64,000 nucleotides of DNA, taken from Streptomyces sp. NBC_00775 (lineage in GTDB: Bacteria > Actinomycetota > Actinomycetes > Streptomycetales > Streptomycetaceae). Made by a program: the position numbers and the translations under genes. Shown here piece by piece: positions 23,992-33,173 of the stretch. A model generated the notes under the pieces. The model made no database searches and was not told where the DNA came from. It saw nothing but the letters and a program-made list of their open reading frames with translations. The stretch spans positions 2,666,001 through 2,730,000 of the forward strand of contig NZ_CP108938.1 in assembly GCF_036347135.1 (NCBI RefSeq), given 5' to 3'. The number at the start of each line of letters is the position of its first letter. Positions within the stretch are counted from its first letter, which is position 1.

Positions 23992-24333
23992 GCCACCCAT
24001 GGCCGTCCTGGCCGTGGGTCCCCAGACCGGGGCCACACAGAGCGGACGTGGCCCCGTAGCGCCGAACCCGTGGGGACGGGGAACGGCGCAGTCCCGGACC
24101 CGGCGATCGGACACCCCCTGCCCGTCGCCGGGTCCGAGGACACCGGCCGACCATGCCTCTCCCCTCCACACCGGGGCGGACGTCGGCTCAGTGCCCGTGT
24201 CACTGCTCATCGGCCCTCCGGGCGCCGATCACCGGCCTGGTGTCCACCGCGAGGCGGAGCTCCCCGCACGCCGCTTCGCACCACGCGAACACCCCCGCAT
24301 GGGACCACCTGAGACGGAAGACAGGACACTCCG
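23992..24333. other. intergenic stretch without a supported gene
   Basis: This 342-bp stretch lies between the MarR operators and the SGNH hydrolase. Short open frames exist on both strands, but none has a ribosome site or recognisable protein. It presumably holds the promoter of the hydrolase gene; the last bases before the ATG include GACGGAAGACAGGACACTCCG. Confidence 0.5.
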
Positions 24334-25296
24334 ATGGGAAGTTACACACGAGCGGGACTGGCCGGCGTGGGCGTCACGTGCGGCGTGCTCCTGCTCGCGG
24401 TCAGCGTCGGGAACAACGGCGACGGCGACAAGACCACCTCCACCCAGCCCAAGGGCGCGGCCGCCGCCGCGCCACCGAAGGGCCCGTACGTCGCGCTCGG
24501 CGACTCGTACACCGCGGGACCGAAGGTCCCCTCCCAGGCCGGCAGGCCCGCGGGCTGCGAGCGCTCCGACCACAACTACCCCGCGCTGGTCGCCGAGAAG
24601 CTGGAGATCGACGCGGCCGACTTCCGCGACATGAGCTGCAGTGGCGCCACCCTCGCCGATCTGTCCGCTCCGCAGCACACCGACAACGGCGTCAACCCGG
24701 CCCAGCTGTCCGCCCTTTCGGGCTCGACCCGGCTGGTGACCATCGGCATCGGCGGCAACGACATCGGCTTCAGCTCGCTGGTCAAGAACTGCGTAAAGCA
24801 GGGCGCCCTCTACGTCGCGACCGGCAGCGGCAAGTACACCGGGAACGACGCACCCTGCAAGGGGAAGTACGTCTCCGGCGGCACCGACGAGGTGCGGCAG
24901 AGGATCCAGGCGGCGGGAGAACGTCTGGCCGACACGCTGAACGAGGTCAAGCAGCGGGCCCCGAAGGCCCGGGTCTACGTCGTGGGATATCCGTCGATCC
25001 TGCCGGACAAGGGCAAGGACTGCGACGACGACATGACCCTCGCACCCGACGACGCGACCTTCCTCAACGACAAGGAACAGCAGCTCAACAGCGCACTGCG
25101 GCAGCGCGCGGCGGACGCCGGGGCCGGATACGTCGACACGTACACCCCCTCCGCGGGCCGCGACGCCTGCTCGGCGAGGGAGACCCGCTGGACAGAGCCC
25201 CTCATCCCGGCGGCCCCGGCCGCCCCCGTCCACCCCAACGAGCGCGGTGAGCGCGGTATGGCCGACGCCGTCCTGCGCACGGTGAAGGGCTCGTAG
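24334..25296 (+). CDS. secreted SGNH/GDSL-family hydrolase
   Basis: A 320-aa exported esterase/lipase. An N-terminal hydrophobic segment (GLAGVGVTCGVLLLAVSV) is a signal peptide or anchor. Block I is VALGDSYTAG with nucleophile S58, block III is IGIGGNDIGF, and block V has VHPNERGERGMA with the catalytic histidine. Six cysteines outside the signal region fit the disulphide-bonded Streptomyces GDSL lipases. The end of the helix-rich insert has DDDMTLAPDDATFLND. It appears monocistronic. Confidence 0.9.
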   Translation: MGSYTRAGLAGVGVTCGVLLLAVSVGNNGDGDKTTSTQPKGAAAAAPPKGPYVALGDSYTAGPKVPSQAGRPAGCERSDHNYPALVAEKLEIDAADFRDMSCSGATLADLSAPQHTDNGVNPAQLSALSGSTRLVTIGIGGNDIGFSSLVKNCVKQGALYVATGSGKYTGNDAPCKGKYVSGGTDEVRQRIQAAGERLADTLNEVKQRAPKARVYVVGYPSILPDKGKDCDDDMTLAPDDATFLNDKEQQLNSALRQRAADAGAGYVDTYTPSAGRDACSARETRWTEPLIPAAPAAPVHPNERGERGMADAVLRTVKGS

Positions 25297-25305
25297 CCAG
25301 AACCG

Positions 25306-25370
25306 ACCGCGAAACACCAACTGCGAACACCAACCGCGAACGCCGATCGCGAAACACCGGCCGCGAAGGA
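25306..25370. repeat. degenerate 13-14 bp repeats (CCGCGAAACACCA type)
   Basis: Five imperfect units of CCGCGAA(A)CACCA follow one another between the hydrolase stop and the SDR ribosome site (GGGAAAGGGAGAGG). Confidence 0.6.
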
Positions 25371-25397
25371 CGACCCAGGGAAAGGGAGAGGTACGAC

Positions 25398-26167
25398 ATG
25401 AGAAGCACAGGTACGGGGCTGGAAGGACGCGGCGTCGTCGTCACCGGAGCGGGCTCGGGCATCGGCCGGGCCACCGCCCTGGAGTTCGCCGAGGAAGGCG
25501 CGAAGGTCCTGGTCGCCGATCTGAACGAGGACGCCGCCGAACAGGTCGTCAAGACCATCGAGTACGCGGGAGGCGTCGCCCGCGCGGTCGTCGGCGACCT
25601 CAGTGACCCGCGGGTGGTCGAGGAGGTCGTCGCCACGGCCGTGGACACCTTCGGCGGCCTGGACGTGCTGGTGAACAACGCCGGCGTCATGGACCACATG
25701 TCGGCGCTCGCCGACACCGGCGACGCCGAGTGGGAGCGCGTCATACGGGTCAATCTGACCGCGCCGTTCCAGCTCACCCGTGCCGCGCTGCCGCACATGC
25801 TGGCGGCGGGCAGCGGCTCGATCGTGTTCACCGCGTCCGAGGCCGGCCTGCGGGGCAGCACGGCCGGTGCCGCGTACACCGCCTCCAAGCACGGCATCGT
25901 GGGGCTGACCAAGTCCCTCGCCGTGATGTACCGGAACCAGGGCATCCGTACCAACGCCATCGCCCCGGCCCCACCGCGACCAGAATCCAGGTCGATTCCC
26001 AGCCGAACGCCCACGGCCCGAGCCTCATCGGTCCCTACATCGGCCTCTCCGGCAGGGTGTCCGAACCCGAGGAGCAGGCAGCCGCCATCGTCTTCCTCGC
26101 CTCGGACGCCGCCAGCAACATCAACGGCGTCGTCCTGCCGGTCGACTTCGGCTGGTCAGCCGTCTGA
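25398..26167 (+). pseudogene. SDR-family oxidoreductase with a -1 frameshift
   Basis: Frame 1 from ATG 25398 encodes a normal SDR: VTGAGSGIGRA, NNAG, SEAGLRG...AAYTASKHG with YxxxK, then RTNAIAPA. At that point the usual PGPTxT motif continues only in another frame (PTATRIQVDSQPNAHGPSLI, ending NGVVLPVDFGWSAV at 26167). One missing G/C in the CCGGCCCC run at about 25964-25971 explains it. Either the gene is broken or the base was lost in sequencing; the strong ribosome site and intact downstream codons point to a recent event or an error. Confidence 0.8.
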
Positions 26168-26232
26168 CCGGCCGTCAAGAACCCCACCCTCCGCACACAC
26201 CCGTAATCCTCCGCGAGAGAGCGAGTCATTCC

Positions 26233-27282
26233 ATGGCCACGATGAAGTCCGTACAGACCGGCCCCGTCGGCAAGATCGACGTCGTCGACGTCGAGCGGCC
26301 GGTGCCCGGCCCGAAGGACGTACTGATGCGGATCCGCGCCTGCGGCATCTGCGGCACCGATGTGACCTTCCTGCACATGGGCGGCATGCCGTCCCGGGGA
26401 GCCGCGGGCGGCGAGCTGGTCGCGGTGCCGCTGGGCCACGAGCCGGCCGGTGAGATCGTCGAGGTGGGAGCCGAGGTCACGGACCTGAAGGTCGGCGACC
26501 GCGTGGTGGTCAACCCGCAGGACGCGCCGACCGGCATCATCGGCTGCGGCGGCAGGTTCGGCGGGATGAGCGAGTACCTCCTCATAGAGAACGCCGTCGC
26601 CGGCAAGAGCGTCGCGGTCTTCCCCGACACCGTGCCTTTCGACGTCGCCGCGCTCAACGAGCCGATGGCCGTCGCCCGGCACGCGGTCAACCGCTCCGAG
26701 GCCAAGCCGTCGGACAAGGTCGTGGTGTTCGGGGCCGGGCCCATCGGCCTGGGCGCCACCATCTGGCTGAAGCTGCGCGGGGTCGAGCAGGTGGTCGTCG
26801 CCGACGTGATCCCCGAGCGGCTGGAGACGGCGCTGGCCGTCGGCGCGGACGCCGTCATCAACTCCGCCACCGAGGACATCACCGCCCGGCTGACCGAGCT
26901 GCACGGCCAGGCCGCCAACGCCCTCGGCCAGCCCCGTGCCGGAACCGACATCTACATCGACGCCGCCGGCGCCCCCGCCGTGTTCAACGCCACCATCGCC
27001 GCCGCCCAGTGGGGCGCCAAGATGGTCATGGTCGCCGTACAGAAGAAGTCCGACGCGATCGACCTCGCCGGCATGCTCCGCAGCGAGCTGACCCTCATCG
27101 CCTCCCAGGGCTACCCCACGGAGATCTTCGAGGTCACCCAGGAGATCGCCGAGCACCACGAGCGCTTCGCCAAGCTGATCAGCCACCGCGTCCCGTTCGC
27201 CGAGGCCGAGCGTGCCTTCGAGCTCACGCTGACGCCGGGGGCGGCGGAGAAGGTGGTCGTCACCTTCGGCGACGAGGCGTAG
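26233..27282 (+). CDS. zinc-dependent alcohol dehydrogenase (MDR family)
   Basis: A 349-aa medium-chain dehydrogenase. Catalytic zinc ligands are visible in ACGICGTD and LGHEPAGEIV. The four-cysteine structural zinc lobe is absent (NPQDAPTGIIGCGGRFGG). The nucleotide motif is VFGAGPIGLGA. This fits threonine-, sorbitol- or 2,3-butanediol-dehydrogenase-like enzymes. It follows the broken SDR by 65 bp and may form an operon with it. Confidence 0.9.
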   Translation: MATMKSVQTGPVGKIDVVDVERPVPGPKDVLMRIRACGICGTDVTFLHMGGMPSRGAAGGELVAVPLGHEPAGEIVEVGAEVTDLKVGDRVVVNPQDAPTGIIGCGGRFGGMSEYLLIENAVAGKSVAVFPDTVPFDVAALNEPMAVARHAVNRSEAKPSDKVVVFGAGPIGLGATIWLKLRGVEQVVVADVIPERLETALAVGADAVINSATEDITARLTELHGQAANALGQPRAGTDIYIDAAGAPAVFNATIAAAQWGAKMVMVAVQKKSDAIDLAGMLRSELTLIASQGYPTEIFEVTQEIAEHHERFAKLISHRVPFAEAERAFELTLTPGAAEKVVVTFGDEA

Positions 27283-27310
27283 TCATCACCGACGAGGCGT
27301 AGTCACCACG
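27271..27310. repeat. 20-bp tandem duplication spanning a stop codon
   Basis: GACGAGGCGTAGTCATCACC is followed directly by GACGAGGCGTAGTCACCACG. The first copy contains the last codons and TAG stop of the dehydrogenase gene; the second repeats them untranslated. Confidence 0.85.
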
Positions 27311-27334
27311 CCGTAGAACACCCGCACCACCCCT

Positions 27335-27368
27335 GTGGCCGTGCCGCACGTCCGAGCGGCGCGGCCAC
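27335..27368. terminator. hairpin terminator after alcohol dehydrogenase gene
   Basis: 13-bp arms (27335-27347 and 27356-27368), with one G-U pair, around an 8-nt loop, followed by CCTTTGTCC. It separates the dehydrogenase from the MMPL gene. Confidence 0.7.
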
Positions 27369-27537
27369 GCCTTTGTCCGCTCCCGTGGGCGGTCGTGTCC
27401 TGCTCGGGGACCATGCGCCGGGCCTCGTGTACTGCGTTCTCAGTAGTCCGGATTGTCGGCAGGCGCACGACGACAGGACACCCCCGTCCCCGGGAGCCTG
27501 GGGACGTATCCGAGATCAGATGTGGAGATCCCTGCTC

Positions 27538-29748
27538 GTGGCTACTTTCCTCTATCGACTGGGCCGCCTGGCCTTCCGACGGCGCTGGTTCGTCGCCCTC
27601 ATATGGGTGGCGGTGCTCGGTGCGGTCGGTTTCGGCGCGGCCACGGCGCCTGCCGCCCCCGACGCGAGCAACTCGATGCCCGGCATCGAGTCGCAGAAGG
27701 CGTTCGACCTGATGGAACAGCGCTTCCCGGGGGCGAAGGCCGACGGAGCGAGCGCCCGGGTCGTCTTCGTCGCTCCCGACGGGCAGAAGGTCACCGCCTC
27801 CGAGAACAAGGCCGCCATCGAGAAGTTCGTGTCCGAGGCCGCCGACGGTTCGCAGGTCGCCAGTGCGGTCAGCCCCTTCCAGGCGAAGGCGGTCAGCAAG
27901 GACGCCTCCACCGCGTACGCGACCGTCACCTACAAGGTGAAGGCCGACGACCTCACCGACGCCAGCAAGAACTCCCTGAAGGACGCCATCAAGCAGGCCC
28001 AGGGTTCTGACCTGACTGTCGAGGTCGGCGGCACCGCGCTGGCGACCCAGCCCGCCGCGGGCGGGTCGGCCGAGGCGATCGGTATCGCCATCGCCGCGCT
28101 CGTGCTGGTGATCACCTTCGGTTCGCTGGCCGCGGCCGGACTTCCGCTGCTGACCGCGGTCATCGGCGTCGGCGTCAGCATGGCCGCGATCATGGCCCTG
28201 GCCAGCGCGCTCGGCCTGTCCTCGACCACCGGCACGCTCGCCAGCATGCTCGGTCTCGCCTGCGGTATCGACTACGCCGTGTTCATCGTCTCCCGCTACC
28301 GCGAGGAGCGTGCCAAGGGCCACGCGCCGCAGGAGGCGGCCGGACTCGCCGCGGGCACCGCCGGATCGGCGGTCGTCTTCGCCGGCCTCACCGTGGTCAT
28401 CGCGCTGGCCGGACTCTCGGTCGTGGGCGTGCCGATGCTGACCAAGATGGGCCTGGCCGCCGCCGGTGCGGTCGCCGTCGGTGTCGTCATCGCACTGACC
28501 CTGGTCCCGGCCCTCCTCGGCTTCTGGCCGAACGCCGTGCTGACCCGCCGTGCCCGCAAGAGCGGCGAGATCAAGGAGGCCGGCGAGCACAACGGCGGCA
28601 CCCGCTGGGCCCGGTTCGTGCTGCGCCGCCCGGTGCCCGTGCTCATCACCGCGGTCGTCGGCCTCGGCGCGCTCGCCGTACCGGTGATGGACCTGCAGCT
28701 GGGCATGTCCGGAGACGAGGCGAAGTCCACCTCCACCACCGAGCGGCGTGCCTACGACGACCTCGCCAAGGGTTTCGGGCCCGGTTTCAACGGCCCGCTG
28801 ACCATCGTCGTGGACGCCAAGGGCGCCGATGACGCGAAGGCCGCGGTGGCGACGATCGAGAAGAAGATCGGCGACACCGAGGGAATCGTCTCCGTCTCGG
28901 CCGCCCGGTTCAACCAGGACGGCGACACCGCGGTCTTCTCCGCGGTCTCGGCCGAGGCGCCCACCAGCGAGAAGACGAAGGATCTCGTCCAGACCATCCG
29001 CGACGACCGTCCGGCCACCGAGGCCTCGACCGGTGCGGAGTTCGAGGTCACCGGCACCACCGCGCTGAACATCGACGTCGCGCAGAAGATGCAGGACGCG
29101 CTGATCCCGTACCTCATGGTGGTGGTGAGCCTGGCGATCCTGCTGCTGATGATCGTCTTCCGCTCCATTCTGGTGCCGATCAAGGCGGCCGTCGGCTTCC
29201 TCCTGTCGGTGCTCGCGGCCCTCGGTTCCGTCGTCGCGGTCTTCCAGTGGGGCTGGGGCGCCGACCTGCTCGGCGTCGAGTCGACCGGTCCGATCATGAG
29301 CATGATGCCGATCTTCCTGGTGGGCATCGTCTTCGGCCTCGCGATGGACTACGAGGTGTTCCTCGTCGCCCGCATGCGGGAGGCGTACGTCCACGGGGAC
29401 CGGCCCGGGCAGGCGATCGTCACCGGGTTCCGCTACAGCGCCCGGGTCGTGGTGGCCGCCGCGCTGATCATGATGGCCGTGTTCTCGGGCTTCATCGGAG
29501 CCGGCGAGTCCATGATCAAGATGATCGGCTTCGGTCTCGCCATCGCCGTCCTCTTCGACGCGTTCGTGGTTCGTATGGCGCTCGTGCCCGCGGTCCTCGC
29601 GCTGCTCGGCAAGGCGGCGTGGTGGATGCCGCGCTGGCTGGACAGGATCCTGCCCAAGGTCGACGTGGAGGGCGAGGCGCTCAGCCACCAGTCCTCCACC
29701 ACCCCCGCGCAGCCGGACCCGGCCGACCTGGAGTCGGCCCGCGTCTGA
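27538..29748 (+). CDS. MMPL-family (RND superfamily) membrane transporter
   Basis: A 736-aa transporter in two similar halves, each with one isolated helix, an extracytoplasmic loop and a group of five helices. The isolated helix of half one is near FVALIWVAVLGAVGFGA. The proton-relay-type segments GLACGIDYAVFIVSRYREE and VGIVFGLAMDYEVFLVARMREA mark the MMPL family. It is expected to export a lipid or hydrophobic compound. I start at GTG 27538 because VATFLYRLGRLAFRRRW is the usual N terminus and GGAG lies about 10 bases upstream; ATG 27520 is the alternative. Confidence 0.92.
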   Translation: MATFLYRLGRLAFRRRWFVALIWVAVLGAVGFGAATAPAAPDASNSMPGIESQKAFDLMEQRFPGAKADGASARVVFVAPDGQKVTASENKAAIEKFVSEAADGSQVASAVSPFQAKAVSKDASTAYATVTYKVKADDLTDASKNSLKDAIKQAQGSDLTVEVGGTALATQPAAGGSAEAIGIAIAALVLVITFGSLAAAGLPLLTAVIGVGVSMAAIMALASALGLSSTTGTLASMLGLACGIDYAVFIVSRYREERAKGHAPQEAAGLAAGTAGSAVVFAGLTVVIALAGLSVVGVPMLTKMGLAAAGAVAVGVVIALTLVPALLGFWPNAVLTRRARKSGEIKEAGEHNGGTRWARFVLRRPVPVLITAVVGLGALAVPVMDLQLGMSGDEAKSTSTTERRAYDDLAKGFGPGFNGPLTIVVDAKGADDAKAAVATIEKKIGDTEGIVSVSAARFNQDGDTAVFSAVSAEAPTSEKTKDLVQTIRDDRPATEASTGAEFEVTGTTALNIDVAQKMQDALIPYLMVVVSLAILLLMIVFRSILVPIKAAVGFLLSVLAALGSVVAVFQWGWGADLLGVESTGPIMSMMPIFLVGIVFGLAMDYEVFLVARMREAYVHGDRPGQAIVTGFRYSARVVVAAALIMMAVFSGFIGAGESMIKMIGFGLAIAVLFDAFVVRMALVPAVLALLGKAAWWMPRWLDRILPKVDVEGEALSHQSSTTPAQPDPADLESARV

Positions 29749-29779
29749 CGACCCCCGCGTCGGACAGTCCCTGCGCCCA

Positions 29780-29812
29780 GGGGGTGCTGTGCGGGACCTT
29801 CGCAGCACCCCC
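29780..29812 (+). terminator. hairpin after MMPL gene
   Basis: GGGGGTGCTG (29780-29789) pairs with CAGCACCCCC (29803-29812), leaving a 13-nt loop. It lies 31 bp after the transporter stop. Confidence 0.65.
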
Positions 29813-29844
29813 GAGGGCCGCCCGTGTCACCACGGGCGGCCCTC
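29813..29844 (+). terminator. second, perfect hairpin after MMPL gene
   Basis: GAGGGCCGCCCGTG (29813-29826) pairs perfectly with 29831-29844 over 14 bp around a TCAC loop. It is stacked directly on the first hairpin, so transcription from the transporter should stop before the kinase gene. Confidence 0.8.
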
Positions 29845-29933
29845 ATCGGCCGTTCCGCGACGCGGTGTCCCCGCTGGCCCTTCCCGTACCACCGCGCTCA
29901 CCATGGACGCAGCTCACCCCGACCGGAGAACCG

Positions 29934-31112
29934 ATGATCACCAGCTGGCAGCGGTACAGGGCGGACCATCCCCGTGTGGTCGACGTGATGGTCGTCCTGG
30001 TGGCGTTCGCCTTCACCCTCCTCGGCTGTCTGATCAGCTTGGAGCCCGCGGGCGAGAAGATCCCGTTGTGGCCCGGCGTGCTCCTGGGGGCCGTCGGCTC
30101 CGCGGCCCTGTGGTGGCGCCGGAGTCACCCCCGCACGGTCGTCGCGGTGACCTCGGTGGCAGCCAACACCGCCGGGGCCCTGGGTTATCTCCTCACTCCC
30201 CTGCTCCTCGCCCCGGTCATGAGCGCGCTGTACTGGCTGGCGATGCGCACCAGCCGCAGTACGGCCCGGATCGCCCTCGTCGGCGTCGTCTCCCTGCTGG
30301 TGACCACGGCCCTGGTCGACGACCGTTACGCCTACCCGTGGCCCCTCAAGACGCTCGGCCCCGCCTTCTGGGTGCTGGCGCCGGTCGCCTGGGGCACGGC
30401 GACCCGGCTGCGCCGCGCCTACCTGGAGGCCGCGCACGCCCGCGCCGAGTACGCCGAGCGCACCCGCGAGGAGGAGGCACGGCACCGGGTCGCGGAGGAG
30501 CGCATGCGCATCGCGCGCGAACTGCACGATGTCGTCGCCCACCACATGGCCCTGGCCAACGCCCTCGCGGGCACCGCCGCGCATCTCGCGCGCACCCACC
30601 CCGACCAGGTCCAGCGGATCCTCGACGACCTGGCCGGCACCACGTCCTCGGCGCTGCGTGAACTCAAGGCCACCGTCGGCCTGTTGCGGCAGGCGAACGA
30701 GCCCGACGCTCCCCTGGAACCGGCCCCCGGCCTCGGCCGGCTCTCCGACCTGACCAGCGCGTTCGCGGCCGCCGGGCTCACGGTCACCGTCACCGTCGAA
30801 GGGGAGGAGCAGCCGCTCTCACCGGGGGTGGACCTGACGGCGTACCGGATCGTGCAGGAGGCCCTCACCAACGTCGCCAAGCACGCCGCCGCGAAGACGG
30901 CGCGCGTCAGGCTGGCGTACACCCACGACCATGTGACCATCACGGTCAGCGACGACGGGGACGCCGCGGCCCCGGCCGCCCCGTCTCCGAGCGGCGGTTT
31001 CGGCCTGATGGGCATGCGAGAGCGCGCCCAGTCGGTCGGCGGCCGCCTTCAGGCGGGACACCGCCCGGAGGGTGGCTTCACCGTCACCACGGAGCTGCCG
31101 ATCCGCACATAG
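29934..31112 (+). CDS. sensor histidine kinase, NarL/DesK type
   Basis: A 392-aa membrane kinase. Five or so hydrophobic segments occupy residues 15-155, with little extracytoplasmic domain. A coiled segment (AYLEAAHARAEYAERTREEE) leads to the HisKA_3 box RIARELHDVVAHHMA with phospho-acceptor H198. The ATPase domain has YRIVQEALTNVAKHA and GGFGLMGMRERA. It should sense membrane or intracellular cues and phosphorylate the response regulator downstream. No target genes are evident; the MMPL gene upstream is a candidate. Confidence 0.92.
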   Translation: MITSWQRYRADHPRVVDVMVVLVAFAFTLLGCLISLEPAGEKIPLWPGVLLGAVGSAALWWRRSHPRTVVAVTSVAANTAGALGYLLTPLLLAPVMSALYWLAMRTSRSTARIALVGVVSLLVTTALVDDRYAYPWPLKTLGPAFWVLAPVAWGTATRLRRAYLEAAHARAEYAERTREEEARHRVAEERMRIARELHDVVAHHMALANALAGTAAHLARTHPDQVQRILDDLAGTTSSALRELKATVGLLRQANEPDAPLEPAPGLGRLSDLTSAFAAAGLTVTVTVEGEEQPLSPGVDLTAYRIVQEALTNVAKHAAAKTARVRLAYTHDHVTITVSDDGDAAAPAAPSPSGGFGLMGMRERAQSVGGRLQAGHRPEGGFTVTTELPIRT

Positions 31113-31257
31113 CACCGAAGATCCCCGACGTGGAACCCGCGACTGCTGATCCCACGGGTCCCCAGCCCCCCGTCGCCCCCCGTCGCCCCCAGTGCCCCAG
31201 TCCCCGAGCCCCCCAAGCCTCCCCAGCCCCCCATCCCCGGGAAGAAGACCGCACCAG

Positions 31258-31953
31258 ATGACCATCCGCGTCCTGCTCGCCGACGACCAGGCCCTCCTTC
31301 GGGCCACCTTCCGGATCCTGATCGACTCGTGCGACGACCTGCACGTGGTCGCCGAGGCCACCGACGGCAAGGAAGCGGTCGAACTCGCCCACGTCCACCA
31401 CCCCGATGTCGTCCTCATGGACATCCGCATGCCCGGCACCGACGGTCTCACCGCGACCACGGCCATCTGCGCCGACCCGGACCTGTCGGCCACCCGCGTC
31501 CTCATCCTCACCACGTTCGAGATCGACGAGTACGTCGCCCAGGCCATGCGCGCCGGCGCGAGCGGCTTCCTCGGCAAGGACGTCGCCGCCGACGCGCTGC
31601 TCGACGGCATCCGCACCGTGGCCTCCGGCGACGCCCTGCTCTCCCCCGCCGCCACCCGCACCCTCATCACGCGCTTCCTCACCACTCCGGCACCGGGCAC
31701 CCCGCTGGCGCTCCCCGATTCCCTCGACACCCTCACCGCCCGCGAACGCGAGGTGATGGCCCTGGCGGCGGAGGGCCAGTCCAATACCGAGATCGCCGAG
31801 CGACTCGTGGTCAGCCCCTTGACCGTACGCACCCACATCCACCGCGCCATGACGAAGCTCAACGCCCGCGACCGCGCCCAACTCGTCGTCATCGCCTACC
31901 AGTCGGGCCTGGTACGCCCCACACCGCCGCAGGCGCCCGAGCCGCCGCGCTGA
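31258..31953 (+). CDS. response regulator, NarL/LuxR type
   Basis: A 231-aa regulator. The receiver domain has acidic pocket DD at 9-10, phospho-acceptor D55 in VVLMDIRMPG and LGKD lysine. The C-terminal LuxR HTH reads LTAREREVMALAAEGQSNTE followed by IAERLVVSPLTVRTHI. It lies 145 bp after the kinase gene; the gap contains C-rich repeats (CCCGTCGCCC twice) and no hairpin I trust, so the pair is probably co-transcribed. Confidence 0.93.
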   Translation: MTIRVLLADDQALLRATFRILIDSCDDLHVVAEATDGKEAVELAHVHHPDVVLMDIRMPGTDGLTATTAICADPDLSATRVLILTTFEIDEYVAQAMRAGASGFLGKDVAADALLDGIRTVASGDALLSPAATRTLITRFLTTPAPGTPLALPDSLDTLTAREREVMALAAEGQSNTEIAERLVVSPLTVRTHIHRAMTKLNARDRAQLVVIAYQSGLVRPTPPQAPEPPR

Positions 31954-32042
31954 CTCACTCACGCGAGGCGACTTCGGCGGCGGCCCGTCGATCACCCGGA
32001 CGGCGGCGGCCGGTGGCGGCCGTGGGCGGGGGGTGCTGGCCT

Positions 32043-32092
32043 GGCACTCCCGTCCGATGCCCGACCGAGGCCCGACCGAGGCCCGACCGATG
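32043..32092. repeat. short direct repeats GCCCGACCGAG
   Basis: Three tandem copies of an 11-bp unit, GCCCGACCGAG/T, occur between about 32057 and 32090, just before the zinc-ribbon gene. Confidence 0.55.
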
Positions 32093-32121
32093 AACCGTGC
32101 GAGTTCAGTGGGAGCTACAGC

Positions 32122-32472
32122 ATGCCCGAGATGCCAGAGATGCCCGATCCGGGCGATGCCCTCACGGAGACCTTCGCGTTCATGTGCGGAAACTGCGGCG
32201 AGTCCTGGGAGCAGACCTTCGAGGTCGTGTTCCTCCCCGACCCGGCCGCGCTCAACCCCCAGGAGTACGTCGACGAGGACGGCAAGGCCATGCGGTCACC
32301 GCTGGCCGACGCGGTCTGTCGCGTGTGCGGGAGCCGGAAGGTGCGGGTGATGGCACCCGACCTCGCCGAACGGGCCAGGGCGGCCGAGGACGCGGATCAC
32401 CCGCACCACAGCCGTCACTTGCATCTGCCCCACCGGTCACATCCGGCGCGGCGGACCGATTCGGAGGACTGA
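32122..32472 (+). CDS. small zinc-ribbon-like protein with histidine-rich tail
   Basis: A 116-aa cytoplasmic protein. Two cysteine pairs, CGNC (about 22-25) and CRVC (about 69-72), suggest one zinc ribbon. The C terminus is rich in histidine (HPHHSRHLHLPHRSHP), which could bind metal. The N terminus repeats MPEMPEMP. It is conserved-looking but I do not know a function. It stands alone, convergent with the next gene. Confidence 0.75.
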   Translation: MPEMPEMPDPGDALTETFAFMCGNCGESWEQTFEVVFLPDPAALNPQEYVDEDGKAMRSPLADAVCRVCGSRKVRVMAPDLAERARAAEDADHPHHSRHLHLPHRSHPARRTDSED

Positions 32473-32557
32473 CGGGCCTCACCGGCATCGACATCGACAC
32501 CGGTCCACGCGGGGCGAGAACGCAGGGGCGCAAGCGTGAGCGCGGGGAGGCGGCGGC

Positions 32558-33010
32558 TCAGACGTGCGCGGTGTCCGGCTTGTACACGGAGAGCGCCCAG
32601 ATCACGAAGAGGTCGACGGCGATCACGATGAGGCCCCAGAGGGGCGCGTACGGCAGGAACATGAACTGGGCGATGATGCTCAGCGCGGCGATCAGGATGC
32701 CGGTGAGCCGTGCCCACGCCTCTCTCGTGAGGATGCCCCAGCCGGTGACGGCGGTGACGGCGCCCAGCATCACGAGGATCCAGCCCCAGCCGGTGAGGTT
32801 GATCCGGTACGTGTAGTCGCCCACGCGGGCGTACACGTCGTCCTTGGCGATGGCGGCGATGCCCTGGAGGATATGGAGGATGCCGTTCATCCCCATCAGG
32901 ACGCCCGCGAAGGTGACACCGCCTGCCGCCCAGGCGCTCTTGCGCGACGACGGCGCTCCGGTGCCGGTGTCCTGAGGAGTGTCCGACGGCTTCGAGGCAT
33001 CCTGGCTCAT
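32558..33010 (-). CDS. four-helix membrane protein (DUF7144-like)
   Basis: A 150-aa membrane protein common in Streptomyces. After a Ser/Thr/Asp-rich N terminus it has four helices: WAAGGVTFAGVLMGMNGILH, WILVMLGAVTAVTGWGIL, LTGILIAALSIIAQFMFL and LWGLIVIAVDLFVIWAL. The family often contains a conserved YRINLTGWGW between helices, present here. Function unknown; it may be stress- or envelope-related. Confidence 0.8.
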   Translation of the reverse strand: MSQDASKPSDTPQDTGTGAPSSRKSAWAAGGVTFAGVLMGMNGILHILQGIAAIAKDDVYARVGDYTYRINLTGWGWILVMLGAVTAVTGWGILTREAWARLTGILIAALSIIAQFMFLPYAPLWGLIVIAVDLFVIWALSVYKPDTAHV

Positions 33011-33173
33011 GTTTCGACCCCTGCGTGGTGTCGTCGGGTTCCCGCCCGGTGCGGGGACGCCAAGGCGAGTTCGAGCCTCCGCCTCGACCTGGCACTCCGC
33101 CACGCGGGCTCGGCCGATCGGGTGACCGGGGCCGGGGCCGGGATCACGTACAGAGGTCTCGCCGAAGACGGAG

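Noticed and set aside
24070..24312. 80-codon plus-strand frame before the SGNH hydrolase
   Set aside because: No ribosome site, unusual amino-acid composition and no recognisable family.
27286..29808. 840-codon open frame on the minus strand
   Set aside because: It lies entirely opposite the MMPL gene; its Asp/Gly/Arg-rich translation is a codon-bias shadow.
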